64,000 nucleotides of DNA from positions 1,488,001 to 1,552,000 of the forward strand of contig JCKJ01000001.1 in assembly GCA_000525025.1 (NCBI GenBank). The letters run 5' to 3'. The DNA comes from Methylophilaceae bacterium 11. GTDB lineage: Bacteria > Pseudomonadota > Gammaproteobacteria > Burkholderiales > Methylophilaceae. Both the position numbers and the translations under genes were made by a program. Below the pieces are notes generated by a model that was not told where the DNA came from, ran no database searches, and saw only the letters and a program-made list of their open reading frames with translations. Within the stretch, counting starts at the first letter, position 1, and every line of letters starts with the position of its first letter. Below, piece after piece: positions 52,034 through 62,958 of this stretch.

Positions 52034-55000
52034 ATGAATCCTTCTAGAATTTTTATCCTGCGGCCTGTCGCAACGGCATTACTGATGATTGCCATTTTTC
52101 TATCTGGCGTATTGGCTTACAACTTGCTGCCAAAAGCAGCTTTACCGCAAGTGGATTATCCCGTTATACAGGTAGTGACTTTATACCCAGGTGCCAGCGC
52201 AGATGTGATGGCGATGACAGTAACAGCGCCTCTGGAACGGCAATTCGGTTCCATGTCTGGGCTTGTACATATGTCGTCCACCAGTTCTGGTGGCGCATCC
52301 GTAATTACCCTACAATTCACGCTTAAAAACACCTTGGATGTCGCGGTGCAATCGGTACAAGCAGCGATTAATGCCGCCACCAGTTTTTTACCTACCGATT
52401 TACCGACGCCGCCTATTTACAACAAAGTGAACCCATCGGATGCGCCGATTTTAACGCTGGCTGTTAGCTCAGAAACGCTAAGCCTGCCCAAATTGCGTGA
52501 TTTAATTGATACGCGCATGGCGCAAAAAATCGCACAGGTTTCAGGCGTGGGGCAAGTGAGTATTGATGGCGGGCAACGCCCTGCTATTCGTATTCAAGTG
52601 AACCCAACCGCCTTAGCCGCTTATGGTCTTGGCTTTGATGATATTCGAACCGTGATTGGCGGAGCCAACTCGAACCAAGCCAAAGGCAATATTGATGGCC
52701 CAAAATTAGCCTATGAATTAGAAGCCAACAGCCAACTCAAAACAGCAGACGAATATCGCAAATTAATTGTTGCGAATGTCGCTGACCGCCCTGTTCGTTT
52801 GAGCGATGTCGCAGAAATCAAAGAAGCGCAAGAAGATGCCTATATCGCAGCTTGGGCCAATCAATCACAAGCCATACTTATTAACATCAAGCGCCAGCCA
52901 GGTGCCAATGTGATTGAAGTTGTAGATCGTATTCGCAGCCTGCTGCCATCACTCAAAGCGGGCTTGCCAGCCGATGTTGATGTGATACAACTGACGGACC
53001 GCACCAATACTATTCGCAGCTCTGTGGCAGACGTTCAGTTTGAGTTGTTTTTGGCCATCGCGCTGGTAGTCATGGTGATTTTTCTATTTTTACGCACAGC
53101 CTCTGGCACATTGATTCCCAGCCTTGCCGTACCACTATCACTAGTCGGCACGTTTGGTGTGATGTATCTGGCTGGCTTTAGCATCAACAACCTCACACTG
53201 ATGGCGCTGACCATTGCCACTGGCTTTGTGGTGGATGACGCCATTGTGATGATTGAAAATATCGCGCGGCATATTGAAGAAGGTGAAACACCCTTTGATG
53301 CTGCGTTAAAAGGCTCTAAGCAAATTGGCTTTACCATTATTTCGCTTACCTTCTCATTGATTGCTGTGCTGATTCCCTTACTGTTTATGGGCGATGTAGT
53401 AGGTCGCCTATTCCGCGAATTCGCAATCACACTCGCCGTTGCTATTTTGATTTCTGCTGTGGTGTCGTTGACGCTCACGCCCATGTTGTGCGCCAGACTA
53501 CTTAAATCAGCACCAAAAAATACACAGCATAAACAAGAAAACGGCTTGCTTGCACGCGTCATCACGCATTACGGCAAATGGCTACAATGGGGATTAAGAC
53601 ATCAAAGCCTAGTCTTATTGCTGGCGACTGCAACCTTTGTACTAACGGTCATATTAACGCTGCTTATTCCCAAGGGGTTTTTCCCTGTGCAAGATACGGG
53701 TGTCATTCAAGCAATGACAGAAGTGCCAGCTTCGGCATCGTTTACGGTTGTGAGCAAACGCCAAGAAGTATTGGTAGATACCTTACTGAAAGATCCAGCG
53801 GTAGAGAGCATTTCTTCTGTGGTGGGAATCGACGGCGTGAATACCACCTTGAATAGCGGCAGGCTGCTGATTAACTTAAAGCCTTATCCAGAGCGCACAG
53901 AAACGGCAACTGAAATCATTCAAAGGCTGAATGCAGTCGCCAGCGATATTTCAGATATCAGTTTGCATATGCAACCTGTGCAGGATCTCACTTTGAGCGA
54001 CCGCATCAGCCGAACGCAGTATCAGTATCTGGTGACAAGCACAGACCCAGCTGCATTGGCAGATACCGTGCCAAAACTAGTCGAAACGCTAAGTCAGCTG
54101 CCACAGCTAGTCGATGTTGCTAGCAATCAACAAAATGATGGCTTACGTGCAGCGATTGAAGTGGACAGAGATAGCGCTGGTCGCCTTGGCATTAGCATGG
54201 CGGATGTAGACAATGCGCTGTACAGCGCTTTTGGCCAGCGTATTGTGTCCACGATATTTACCCATGCCAGCCAGTATCGGGTGATTTTAGAAGCGCAGCA
54301 AACCGAGCAGACAGGCTTAGAAGCATTGCAGCATGTGTATGTCAGCTCTAGCAATGGCAACCAAGTGCCGTTAAGCAGCTTTGCCACTATCACGCAAAAA
54401 CCCGCCACATTAGTTGAATATCGTGAAGACCAATTGCCTTCTGCCGAAATCGCTTTCAATTTGGCGGATGGATACTCTTTAGGCGACGCCGTGCAAGCGA
54501 TTGAAAACGCAACAAAGATCATCAGCATTCCACCCACCGTAATCACACGCTTTCAAGGTGCAGCATCTGCTTTTAAAGCAGCACTCTCCAATGAGCTATT
54601 TTTAATCATTGCCGCAATTATCACCATGTATATCGTGCTGGGCATATTGTACGAAAGCTATATCCATCCGCTGACCATCCTATCCACACTGCCATCTGCA
54701 GGCGTGGGCGCGCTGTTGGGATTGATGGTGATGGACAAAGAGCTCAGTGTGATTGCCATCATCGGCATTGTGTTATTGATTGGCATCGTACAAAAAAACG
54801 CCATCATGATCATTGATTTTGCATTAGAGGCGGAACGTGAGCAAAAACTATCGCCACAAGATGCTATCTATCAAGCTTGCTTACTGCGCTTTAGGCCTAT
54901 TTTAATGACGACTCTGGCGGCGCTTTTAAGTGCTGTGCCATTGGTGATGGGCGATGGCCCGGGCTCTGAGTTACGCCAACCACTGGGTATCGCCATGATT

Positions 55001-55144
55001 GGCGGTTTATTGCTCAGCCAGCTACTGACATTATTTACTACACCAGTCATCTACCTGACGTTTGACCGTATTGCTAAACGTTTTAGCAATCAACATGACA
55101 ATACCGATTTAACAAAGGCGGCTTTAAACAAGGTGGCAACATGA
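52034..55144 (+). CDS. RND efflux transporter, MdtB-like
   Basis: 1036 residues with the usual 12 helices and two large periplasmic loops. N-terminal [39 protein letters not shown] (split here), helix-4 region with the functional acidic residues [19 protein letters not shown], and the second repeat [22 protein letters not shown]. MdtB/MdtC pumps work as heterotrimers, and this one is followed directly by a second, related pump. Possible substrates: bile-type detergents, novobiocin, metals; not determinable here. Confidence 0.94.
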   Translation: MNPSRIFILRPVATALLMIAIFLSGVLAYNLLPKAALPQVDYPVIQVVTLYPGASADVMAMTVTAPLERQFGSMSGLVHMSSTSSGGASVITLQFTLKNTLDVAVQSVQAAINAATSFLPTDLPTPPIYNKVNPSDAPILTLAVSSETLSLPKLRDLIDTRMAQKIAQVSGVGQVSIDGGQRPAIRIQVNPTALAAYGLGFDDIRTVIGGANSNQAKGNIDGPKLAYELEANSQLKTADEYRKLIVANVADRPVRLSDVAEIKEAQEDAYIAAWANQSQAILINIKRQPGANVIEVVDRIRSLLPSLKAGLPADVDVIQLTDRTNTIRSSVADVQFELFLAIALVVMVIFLFLRTASGTLIPSLAVPLSLVGTFGVMYLAGFSINNLTLMALTIATGFVVDDAIVMIENIARHIEEGETPFDAALKGSKQIGFTIISLTFSLIAVLIPLLFMGDVVGRLFREFAITLAVAILISAVVSLTLTPMLCARLLKSAPKNTQHKQENGLLARVITHYGKWLQWGLRHQSLVLLLATATFVLTVILTLLIPKGFFPVQDTGVIQAMTEVPASASFTVVSKRQEVLVDTLLKDPAVESISSVVGIDGVNTTLNSGRLLINLKPYPERTETATEIIQRLNAVASDISDISLHMQPVQDLTLSDRISRTQYQYLVTSTDPAALADTVPKLVETLSQLPQLVDVASNQQNDGLRAAIEVDRDSAGRLGISMADVDNALYSAFGQRIVSTIFTHASQYRVILEAQQTEQTGLEALQHVYVSSSNGNQVPLSSFATITQKPATLVEYREDQLPSAEIAFNLADGYSLGDAVQAIENATKIISIPPTVITRFQGAASAFKAALSNELFLIIAAIITMYIVLGILYESYIHPLTILSTLPSAGVGALLGLMVMDKELSVIAIIGIVLLIGIVQKNAIMIIDFALEAEREQKLSPQDAIYQACLLRFRPILMTTLAALLSAVPLVMGDGPGSELRQPLGIAMIGGLLLSQLLTLFTTPVIYLTFDRIAKRFSNQHDNTDLTKAALNKVAT

Positions 55145-58100
55145 GCTGGTCCGCCGTCTTTATTCGCCGCCCAGTCGCCACATCGTTGCTGGCTGCTGCC
55201 TTGGCATTACCCGGTATAGCCGCTTTTTTTGCTTTACCTATCGCATCCCTGCCGCAAGTAGAAATGCTGAGCATCGATGTCAATGCACGTTTGCCCGGTG
55301 CAAGCGCTGAGACGGTTGCCTCATCTGTCGCTGCGCCATTAGAACGCGCGCTTGGCAATATTGCTGGTGTGAATGAGATGACATCCAGCAGCAACAAAGG
55401 CCAAACGCGTATTAGCCTACAGTTTGATTTAGAGCGTGATGCAGATGGTGCGGCGCGTGATGTGCAGGCCGCCATTAATGCCTCTAGGACATTGTTACCG
55501 TCGGGTTTGCAGAGCAACCCCACCTATCGTAAAAGCGGCCCAATGTCGATTATGTATATTGCGCTCACTTCTGATATTTACAGCCAGCCGCAATTGTATG
55601 ACATTGCCTTTACCCTGCTTGGCCAGCGCATTTCGCAAGTGGATGGCGTTGGCATGGTGAATGTAAATGGCAGCGCATTGCGCTCTGTGCGCGTAGAAGT
55701 TAATCCTACCGTGCTGAATCAATACAACGTCACGCTAGAACAAGTGCGGACTGCAATTGCAGCCGCCAATGCCAATTTACCCAAGGGATTTGTCGAAAAC
55801 GCACAGCGCCGCTGGCAAATTGATGTGAATGACCAAGCAAAACGCGCCTCAGATTATTCTGACCTCATCATCGCTTGGCGAAACGCAGCGCCCATCAGGC
55901 TAAAGGATGTAGCTGAAATAAAAGATTCCGTGCAAGAACTGAGAAGCTCAGGCAGCGTGAATGGTAGACCGGGTGTGGTATTGATGATCAATGGCATACC
56001 TGGTGCCAATTTAGTAGAAACAACCGATGCAATCAAAGCGTTGATTCCAAGATTAAAACCGTTGCTGCCAGCGGGGGTAGAGATGGAAGTCATCATTGAC
56101 CGCAGCCAGATCGTGCGCAGCTCATTGCATGAAGTAGAAATCACCTTAATGATTTCTATTGGGTTGGTGATATTAATCACCTTTATTTTTCTGCGCAATG
56201 CACGCGCCGCGCTTATCCCCAGCATTGCCATTCCCATTTCCCTATTGGGCACATTGGCCGTGATCTATCTTTGCGGTTTTAGCTTAAACAATCTATCCCT
56301 AATGGCCTTAATTATCTCTACTGGTTTTGTGGTGGATGATGCCATTGTGGTGGTAGAAAATACTATTCGGCATATTGAAAATGGCATGCAGCCTTTACAA
56401 GCTGCATTTAAAGGCGTGAAGGAGGTATCGTTTACCGTCATCGCCATGAGTGCGTCACTGGTGGCTGTATTTATACCTCTGCTATTTATGGGTGGCGTTG
56501 TGGGGCGTATGTTCAGGGAGTTCTCAATCACCTTAGCCAGCGCTGTGGTGATTTCACTGATTGTTTCACTCACCTTAACGCCCATGCTTTGCTCCCAATT
56601 GCTCAAACTGCAACCACAAGAAAATTCGCAAAAAAACCCGCTGGCGACTTGGCTAAAACAACTATTCGATATCCCGCTTCAAGCCTATCAGCGCGCTTTG
56701 GTTTGGGTGATCCGTTACCGTTTATTGACTGTGTGCCTGCTGAGCTTAGTCGTATTCATCAATGTCTATCTATACACGATTGTGCCTAAAGGGTTTTTCC
56801 CTATGCAAGACACCGGGCGCATTCAAGGGTATTTTCAAGGCGATCAAAATATTTCATTCTGGGCCATGCGCGACAAGGTCAATCAATTCATGCGCATCAT
56901 TGCAGAAGACCCTGATGTGGATGCCTATTTCGAAAATACTGGCGGGTTTGGTGGCGGCCAATCCAATACCGGCGGCATGAATATTCGCTTAAAACCACGC
57001 GCTGAGCGCGATGCTTCAGCGCAAGAAATTGTAGCCAGGTTGAGGCCAAAACTAGAAAAAATCCCTGGTGCCACACTACGCCTTAACCCGCAGCAGGAAT
57101 TCAGCATTGGCGTCAGGCCAGGCTCTGCGGAATATCAATACACCTTGCTCTCTAATAATGTGGAAGATTTAAGTACTTATATTCCGCGCTTAGCGGATGT
57201 GCTATCTAAGTTACCTCAACTGGTGGATGTCACTAGCGATGCGCAAGACAAAGGCCTGCAAACGAATCTCATTGTGGATAGAGATGCCGCCTCACGTTTT
57301 GGTATCACTCAGGTGCAAATTGATACGGCACTCAATAATGCCTTTGGACAGCGGTTAGCCTCTACCATTTATGAGCCGCTAAACCAATATTATGTGGTGC
57401 TGACTTTGGCTTCTGAGTTTGCACAAGGGCCAAAATCACTAGACCAGATTTACCTGACAACCAGCAGTAATGCGCGCATTCCGTTGTCTACTATTAGCCG
57501 ATGGGAGCTTCAAAACACGCCGCTTTCTATCAACCATGAAGGGCAATTTGCCGCAGCCACCATCTCATTCAATATCGCGCCGGGCTACGCACTAGATGCG
57601 GCAACGCAAGCCATTGAAGAAGCGTTCAGCAAGCTCAATCCACCCGATAGCATTCATGGCGCTTTTTCTGGAAAAGCAAAAGCATTCAAGGCCTCTTTGG
57701 ATAGCCAGCCTTGGTTAATCCTCACCGCGCTGATTACCATTTATATTGTGTTGGGCATATTGTATGAAAGTACGATTCATCCCATCACCATTATCTCTAC
57801 CCTACCTTCTGCAGGGATCGGCGCATTACTGGCATTGCTACTATTCAAAAGCGAGCTGACTATTATCGCCATGATTGGCATCATTTTGCTGATTGGCATT
57901 GTGATGAAAAACGCCATCATGATGATTGATGCCGCACAATTAATCGAAAAAGAACACGGCCTAACACCAGAGCAAGCTATCCAGCTGGCTTGCAGCCAAC
58001 GATTCAGGCCAATATTGATGACTACTTTTGCCGCAGTGCTAGGCGCACTGCCATTACTGCTTGGCGTGGGCGATGGTGCCGAGATTCGGCAACCATTAGG

Positions 58101-58251
58101 TATCTCCATCGTTGGTGGGCTTATTCTTGGCCAGATTCTCACCCTTTTTACCACCCCTGTTGTATACATTTATTTAGAGCGCTTACGTTTAAGGCTGCAA
58201 CGCGTTCAATCAAAACCAACTTCAACATCCACTCTTTTATCAAGCAGTTAA
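55141..58251 (+). CDS. RND efflux transporter, MdtC-like
   Basis: 1036 residues, same length as its partner but clearly diverged. Opens [27 protein letters not shown], with [19 protein letters not shown] and [22 protein letters not shown] at the matching positions. It overlaps the mdtB-like stop by four bases (ATGA), which implies translational coupling and equal stoichiometry. Together with the previous gene it forms an MdtBC-type heteromeric pump. Confidence 0.94.
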   Translation: MSWSAVFIRRPVATSLLAAALALPGIAAFFALPIASLPQVEMLSIDVNARLPGASAETVASSVAAPLERALGNIAGVNEMTSSSNKGQTRISLQFDLERDADGAARDVQAAINASRTLLPSGLQSNPTYRKSGPMSIMYIALTSDIYSQPQLYDIAFTLLGQRISQVDGVGMVNVNGSALRSVRVEVNPTVLNQYNVTLEQVRTAIAAANANLPKGFVENAQRRWQIDVNDQAKRASDYSDLIIAWRNAAPIRLKDVAEIKDSVQELRSSGSVNGRPGVVLMINGIPGANLVETTDAIKALIPRLKPLLPAGVEMEVIIDRSQIVRSSLHEVEITLMISIGLVILITFIFLRNARAALIPSIAIPISLLGTLAVIYLCGFSLNNLSLMALIISTGFVVDDAIVVVENTIRHIENGMQPLQAAFKGVKEVSFTVIAMSASLVAVFIPLLFMGGVVGRMFREFSITLASAVVISLIVSLTLTPMLCSQLLKLQPQENSQKNPLATWLKQLFDIPLQAYQRALVWVIRYRLLTVCLLSLVVFINVYLYTIVPKGFFPMQDTGRIQGYFQGDQNISFWAMRDKVNQFMRIIAEDPDVDAYFENTGGFGGGQSNTGGMNIRLKPRAERDASAQEIVARLRPKLEKIPGATLRLNPQQEFSIGVRPGSAEYQYTLLSNNVEDLSTYIPRLADVLSKLPQLVDVTSDAQDKGLQTNLIVDRDAASRFGITQVQIDTALNNAFGQRLASTIYEPLNQYYVVLTLASEFAQGPKSLDQIYLTTSSNARIPLSTISRWELQNTPLSINHEGQFAAATISFNIAPGYALDAATQAIEEAFSKLNPPDSIHGAFSGKAKAFKASLDSQPWLILTALITIYIVLGILYESTIHPITIISTLPSAGIGALLALLLFKSELTIIAMIGIILLIGIVMKNAIMMIDAAQLIEKEHGLTPEQAIQLACSQRFRPILMTTFAAVLGALPLLLGVGDGAEIRQPLGISIVGGLILGQILTLFTTPVVYIYLERLRLRLQRVQSKPTSTSTLLSSS

Positions 58252-59648
58252 TGACTATGCATCATCGAAAAATCAGTTTCATTATGGCCACACTTTTTTT
58301 AAGCGGTTGCAGTGTCTGGCAGGACTACACACGCCCTACCATTGCAGTGCCCAGCACTTATAAAGAAGCAACCGAATATGAAGGTTGGAAAACGGCTGAG
58401 CCTAGTCAACCAAACATCAGTCAGGATTGGTGGCAGCTGTATGGCGATAGCACACTGAACAATTTAATTGCAGAAGCCAATCAGGCAAACAATTCCATTC
58501 AAATAGCAGAGGCTAATTACCGCCAAGCGCAGGCATTTGCAAAAGGTTCACGTGTGCCACTTTTGCCAGCGGTGGACGGTGGCGCTGCCATCACGCGCAG
58601 CCAAAATGGTCGTGCAAGTACGCGTACGGATAATAGTGTTGGCATCAGTGCCAACTGGGAAATAGATTTGTGGGGGCGTATTAAAAGAAACATTGAAGCA
58701 GGTGAGGCCAATGCCAATGCCAGCGCAGCAGATTTAGAAGCGGTGCGTTTGCTGGTACAAGCTAACCTTGCTCAAAACTATTTCCAATTACGCATATTAG
58801 ATTCGCAAAAAAAACTATTAGATAACACCGCGGAAAGCTTCGACAGATCGCTAAAACTCACCATTAATCGTTACAACGTGGGCTTGGCATCACGCACAGA
58901 AATCGCACAGGCAGAGGCACAACTAAGGACAACGCGTGCGCAATCCATTGATATATCTGCAGCCAGAAGCCAGTTAGAGCATGCCATCGCTGTGTTCCTT
59001 GGCCGCCCACCTGCCGATTTCGCATTGCCCTCTAGTCCATTCGACAATTTCACGAGCATCAAACTTCCCGCTATCCCAGCTAGCTTACCTTCTAGCCTAT
59101 TGGAAAGACGCCCGGATATTGCAGCATCAGAACGTCGTATCGCTGAAGCCAATGCGCAGATTGGCGTTGCGAGAGCTGCCCTATTCCCTACATTGAGTTT
59201 AGGTGCAAGCCTAGGTTTTGAGAGCTCAAGTATTGCTCATTTATTATCTTTGCCCAATAGAATCTGGTCGCTTGGTCCTGCATTGGCTGGCCCCATTTTT
59301 GATAATCAGCTACGCAAATCGCGGACAGAAGCCGCCATTGCCAATTACGATGCAACCGTTTCAAACTACAAACAAACAGTCTTAAGCGGCTTTCAAGAAG
59401 TTGAAGATAACCTAGCCTTATTAAGAATATTAGAAACAGAATCAAAAGAGCAAGAAACCGCCGTGCAATTTGCGCGTGAGGCCGTTGAGCAAACAGAAAA
59501 TCGCTACCGTGCCGGCATCAGCGAATATCAAAGTGTGGTGATTGTGCAATCGACTGCGCTGAATGCAGAACGTAATGCGTTATCGATTATTGGCCGAAGA
59601 TTGAATGCCAGCGTAGGATTAATGACAGCCTTGGGTGGTAAGTTCTAG
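58251..59648 (+). CDS. NodT-family outer-membrane efflux lipoprotein
   Basis: 465 residues from ATG 58251 ([10 protein letters not shown]), which overlaps the previous stop by one base (TAATG); a longer in-frame opening further upstream lies within the pump gene and is rejected. Lipobox FLSGC gives C20. Two OEP repeats: QIAEANYRQAQAFAKGSRVPLLPAV with VGISANWEIDLWGRIKR, and RPDIAASERRIAEANAQIGVARAALFP with AGPIFDNQLRKS. TolC-like channel for the pump. Confidence 0.95.
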   Translation: MTMHHRKISFIMATLFLSGCSVWQDYTRPTIAVPSTYKEATEYEGWKTAEPSQPNISQDWWQLYGDSTLNNLIAEANQANNSIQIAEANYRQAQAFAKGSRVPLLPAVDGGAAITRSQNGRASTRTDNSVGISANWEIDLWGRIKRNIEAGEANANASAADLEAVRLLVQANLAQNYFQLRILDSQKKLLDNTAESFDRSLKLTINRYNVGLASRTEIAQAEAQLRTTRAQSIDISAARSQLEHAIAVFLGRPPADFALPSSPFDNFTSIKLPAIPASLPSSLLERRPDIAASERRIAEANAQIGVARAALFPTLSLGASLGFESSSIAHLLSLPNRIWSLGPALAGPIFDNQLRKSRTEAAIANYDATVSNYKQTVLSGFQEVEDNLALLRILETESKEQETAVQFAREAVEQTENRYRAGISEYQSVVIVQSTALNAERNALSIIGRRLNASVGLMTALGGKF

Positions 59649-59742
59649 CCGATAGATGGATTGAAGATTTAACATGGGTGTGGATGTTTTATACTAAAAA
59701 TATACCCAGTATTGAATGTGACTAATTGCCACACTAATACGT

Positions 59743-59774
59743 AAAAAAGCCAGTGCTGCTACACTGGCTTTTTT
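59743..59774 (+). terminator. bidirectional terminator between the efflux operon and the TonB gene
   Basis: AAAAAAGCCAGTG / CACTGGCTTTTTT, stem of 13 bp, loop of 6. It serves both convergent units. Confidence 0.94.
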
Positions 59775-59795
59775 ATTATGATTACTAGGACAATC

Positions 59796-62606
59796 TTAAA
59801 GTTTGCTACTAAATACAATACCTACCCAACGCGGTAATGTAGGTGTGTAGCTTGCAAAGCCCTCAGGGTTATATTTTTTATCAAATGCATTCTTCACCAG
59901 TAAGTTTGCATCAAATAATCCATCTTTACGACCTAAGCCAATCGCAAAATCCACAAGACCATAACCATCCACCTTGTCGTACTCAGATGTGCTTGTATAG
60001 TAACTGCTGGTGTAGTTGTAATTGACATTGGTGTGGAAAATCTTATCGCCCAGTACTGGCAATGTATACCCAACAAATAAGTTAGTTGTAAACTTAGGTG
60101 CTCTTAATAAAGTATCGCCATTTGCATTGTAGAACCTTCTGTTAGCTGGCAAGGTTCCAGGATTCGTCTCACTTCTGAAAGCAATATACGTATCATCTGC
60201 ATACCGTGCATCGTTGTAAGCCCCTGCAAGCCTAAATGAAAAGTGCTCGATGCCGTTATAGGTAGCATCTAACTCCACACCTTTTACACGTATTTTAGGT
60301 ACGTTACCCACTTGGCTAATATAGGCCTGGCAATCAGCACCTGTACAACTTGTAGTAGCCGCATTCACCGCAGTTTGCACAGGGTCAACATTGACCACCG
60401 TTGTTTGAAAGTCTTTGACTTGGCTAATGAATGCACTTGCATTGAGCAACAAATCATTATTGAGCAAACTGGTGCGCACACCAAACTCAAGTGCAGTCGT
60501 GCGCTCTTTATCTATTAGATCAGAAGCACCTCCCGCATTCACTTGCGCAATGCCGCCTTTTTCACCGTACTGCAGAGAACCAAATACAGTGACATCCTCA
60601 TTGAGCTTATCGGTTAAAGTAATATTGGCTGTATGTACATCGCCTTTCCAAGGCTTAGCTTTGGTGATTGGGTACAACGAACCTGGCTGTAACGTACCAT
60701 TTCTCACCCTAGCAGCGTCACGTAATAGCGTTTGATTAGGTGCACCAATACCTGCATAAGTGGAGCCTGCGCCAAAGTAGCGAGCTGCCAACCTATCAGC
60801 TGCTGCAATGGCCGCAGCTGAACCACCAATACCTGTGGTGGTCGCACTATTACCAAATGCAGTGGTGAGGTCACCACCAACACCTGGGTCGATTAATAAC
60901 AGCCCTTGTTTTGTATTGCGCTCTTCATACGAAACAGCATAGCCCGTGGTTAGGGTGAGTGGCTCAGATAAGTGCCAGTCGGCCGATGCATTTACGCCAA
61001 TACTTTTATTTTCAACAATCGTACTTGTGGTTCTATAAGCTAAATTCAGTGAGTCCCTGAGCAATGCTTGACCCGCTGCTGTACCACCTAAGCTAGTGTA
61101 TAGCGCATCACTGGCTTGGAATGCGCCAGCATCGCTACCATAACGCGTGCGGCTACCAAATGAATCATTATCCGTTTTTAAGAAAATCAAGCCGCCTTGA
61201 TAATCAACTAGGCTTTTATCATCTTTTATCGAGTTGATTCTGAACTCTTGGCTCAGTTGTTTATAGTCTGTAATGTAGCCACCACTTTTGGTAATGTCGA
61301 ACGGTGTGCCTTCATCATTGGCAGCGCTAAACCAGTGGTTACGCCAACCGGTAATCGACTGCAACTCATGACCTAACACATTCCAATACAGATTCCCGGT
61401 AAGCCCCTCGGAACTCGTCACAATCGCACCATTGTTGTCTGTGTTGGTGATGTACTTATAGAAATCCGTCGATGGATTCCAGACGGCCGGCGCCTGATTA
61501 AACCAAGAACGGTTCACATATTTTTTATAGTTAACATCCACTAAACTTGCAAGTCTTGGCGTGCCGTCACTGTAAGCGCGTGGTTCAGGGTGCTTCACCG
61601 TATTACCGTTTTGATACTCAGACCCTTTGGGTTGAAGTTCATAGCTGATTTTGGCAGAAAAATTCTCTGTAGGGGTCAACAAAAATTGTATGCGGCCAAA
61701 AGTACGGTCAGTATTCTGATAGCTGGTACGCCCTTCTATATCTCTAAACTGTTCTTTAAATGGTCCATCTTGTTGCTCGCGTACAAAGCTACCACGCCAT
61801 GCCAGTAAATCATCCACAATGGGGCCGCCTACTACGGCCTGCGTTTTTAATGTATGCCACTCACCATAGGTTTGGCTTGCTTTAGCCACAGGTTGAAAGG
61901 TAGGCGCATTTGTTTTAAACGTGATTCGACCAATATTACTCGACAGACCTCCGGTAGTCCCTTGTGGGCCACGTGTTACATCGACAGTGTCAATGTCTGT
62001 ATAAATATAGCCGTTGGCCAATGGCGTATAGGCAATCCCCACGCCGTCAATCACTGGCACCACGGTAGGACCAATCTGATCGCTAGAACCAGTGGTCACT
62101 CCCCTTAAGGTTAAAGAACCTGTTCTGGGGTTGCCATAGTTAAAATTCACGTTACCAATACGCTTTAGCACTTCTGTCGCGTTTGTCGCTTGGAAAATAT
62201 TTAACTCCTCCCCACTCACAATCGAAACAGAAGCCGGTTTATCAGCCACTTTTTCTAATACACTTTTCCGACGGCTTGTCACAATCAATGCATCTAACTG
62301 GTTGGCATCCTCGGCATTTACGGTTTTATCTTTGGCAGTGCCGTTACTATTTGCGTTAGTCTCTGCACTATCCGCCCCTGCATTGCTTGAGTTTGTCTGC
62401 GTAGGTTGTTGTTTAGCAGTGGTGAGTTCTTGTTTTAATCGCGCAATTTCTTCACGGAGCTCGTTCACCAGTTGATCATCTGCCGCATAAACAGAAGTTG
62501 ACGCAACAAATGTCAAACTTGCCACTAATGCACTGATTGTTTTAAGCCTGTAGCTGGGTACGGCTGTCGGTATTTTTTGTTCTGATTGTTTCTTTAGTTT
62601 TTTCAC
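59796..62606 (-). CDS. TonB-dependent receptor with N-terminal coiled coil (type 2)
   Basis: 936 residues. Signal peptide cut near VYAAD (41), coiled coil (LVNELREEIARLKQELTTAK) and a Gln/Asn/Thr-rich linker to about 105. Plug (about 110-230) with DALIVTSRRKSVLEKVADKPASVSIV and VDVTRGPQGTTGGLSSNIGRI; note the altered GTTGG where most have GTLYG. Barrel ends VGIVFSSKL. Its linker, FGRIQFLLTPTENFSAKI and WRGSFVREQQDG match the 45880-48684 receptor, so the two are paralogues. Sigma-54-like element 42 bp upstream. Ligand unknown. Confidence 0.92.
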   Translation of the reverse strand: MKKLKKQSEQKIPTAVPSYRLKTISALVASLTFVASTSVYAADDQLVNELREEIARLKQELTTAKQQPTQTNSSNAGADSAETNANSNGTAKDKTVNAEDANQLDALIVTSRRKSVLEKVADKPASVSIVSGEELNIFQATNATEVLKRIGNVNFNYGNPRTGSLTLRGVTTGSSDQIGPTVVPVIDGVGIAYTPLANGYIYTDIDTVDVTRGPQGTTGGLSSNIGRITFKTNAPTFQPVAKASQTYGEWHTLKTQAVVGGPIVDDLLAWRGSFVREQQDGPFKEQFRDIEGRTSYQNTDRTFGRIQFLLTPTENFSAKISYELQPKGSEYQNGNTVKHPEPRAYSDGTPRLASLVDVNYKKYVNRSWFNQAPAVWNPSTDFYKYITNTDNNGAIVTSSEGLTGNLYWNVLGHELQSITGWRNHWFSAANDEGTPFDITKSGGYITDYKQLSQEFRINSIKDDKSLVDYQGGLIFLKTDNDSFGSRTRYGSDAGAFQASDALYTSLGGTAAGQALLRDSLNLAYRTTSTIVENKSIGVNASADWHLSEPLTLTTGYAVSYEERNTKQGLLLIDPGVGGDLTTAFGNSATTTGIGGSAAAIAAADRLAARYFGAGSTYAGIGAPNQTLLRDAARVRNGTLQPGSLYPITKAKPWKGDVHTANITLTDKLNEDVTVFGSLQYGEKGGIAQVNAGGASDLIDKERTTALEFGVRTSLLNNDLLLNASAFISQVKDFQTTVVNVDPVQTAVNAATTSCTGADCQAYISQVGNVPKIRVKGVELDATYNGIEHFSFRLAGAYNDARYADDTYIAFRSETNPGTLPANRRFYNANGDTLLRAPKFTTNLFVGYTLPVLGDKIFHTNVNYNYTSSYYTSTSEYDKVDGYGLVDFAIGLGRKDGLFDANLLVKNAFDKKYNPEGFASYTPTLPRWVGIVFSSKL

Positions 62607-62611
62607 TTCAT

Positions 62612-62645
62612 TTTCCCTTTGATTGATGACTAATCAGAAGGGAAA
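62612..62645. repeat. inverted repeat TTTCCCTT / AAGGGAAA
   Basis: 8-bp perfect arms separated by 18 bases, lying between the predicted -12 element and the start codon, so covering the predicted transcription start. A related AGGGAAAATA is seen in the leader of the rhodanese/SMP-30 gene (39358-39367). Function unknown. Confidence 0.5.
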
Positions 62646-62647
62646 TA

Positions 62648-62662
62648 GCAACTAGCATTCCA
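62648..62662 (-). promoter_or_regulatory. candidate sigma-54 promoter, 936-residue TonB receptor
   Basis: Minus strand TGGAATGCTAGTTGC; GG-N10-GC with TTGC at -12 and one deviation at -24 (A for C). It is 42 bp before the ATG. Confidence 0.6.
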
Positions 62663-62902
62663 GAATTACCTGACCGCATTCATTATCAACACAACTATAT
62701 GATTTATAACAATATATATTAATAATATGGAGTATTTTTTTGGCGTTGGATAAATGATTTTAAGCATTAATCTGCTAGATTTGGCACAGCACAAATACAG
62801 CCTGCTGAATTTCAGGCAGTTATCTTATATAGATGTTAATTAACCTCAAAAAGCTGCAAGTTAACAACTTTTAAGTGCTAAGTAGTGAGTTTTAATGACA
62901 AT

Positions 62903-62933
62903 AAAAAATGCCCAAAACTTAGTTTTGGGCATT
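62903..62933 (-). terminator. terminator of the secreted unknown-protein gene
   Basis: AATGCCCAAAAC / GTTTTGGGCATT, 12-bp stem with a 3-base loop. Six A at 62903-62908 give a T-tract on the minus strand. Confidence 0.92.
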
Positions 62934-62958
62934 CAGTCATACTAGAGCAGTTTTTTAT

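Larger units (their letters stand above)
62607..62958. other. intergenic region with promoter and terminator
   Basis: 352 bp. TTTCCCTT/AAGGGAAA inverted repeat (62612-62645), the sigma-54-like element (62648-62662), an AT-rich part, a weak dyad CCTGCTGAATTTCAGG near 62801-62816, and the terminator at 62903-62933. Nothing else seen. Confidence 0.6.

Noticed and set aside
57990-58250. 5' extension of the outer-membrane channel gene
   Set aside because: It lies inside the MdtC-like gene in another frame; the lipoprotein start at 58251 with lipobox and stop-start overlap is clearly the right one.
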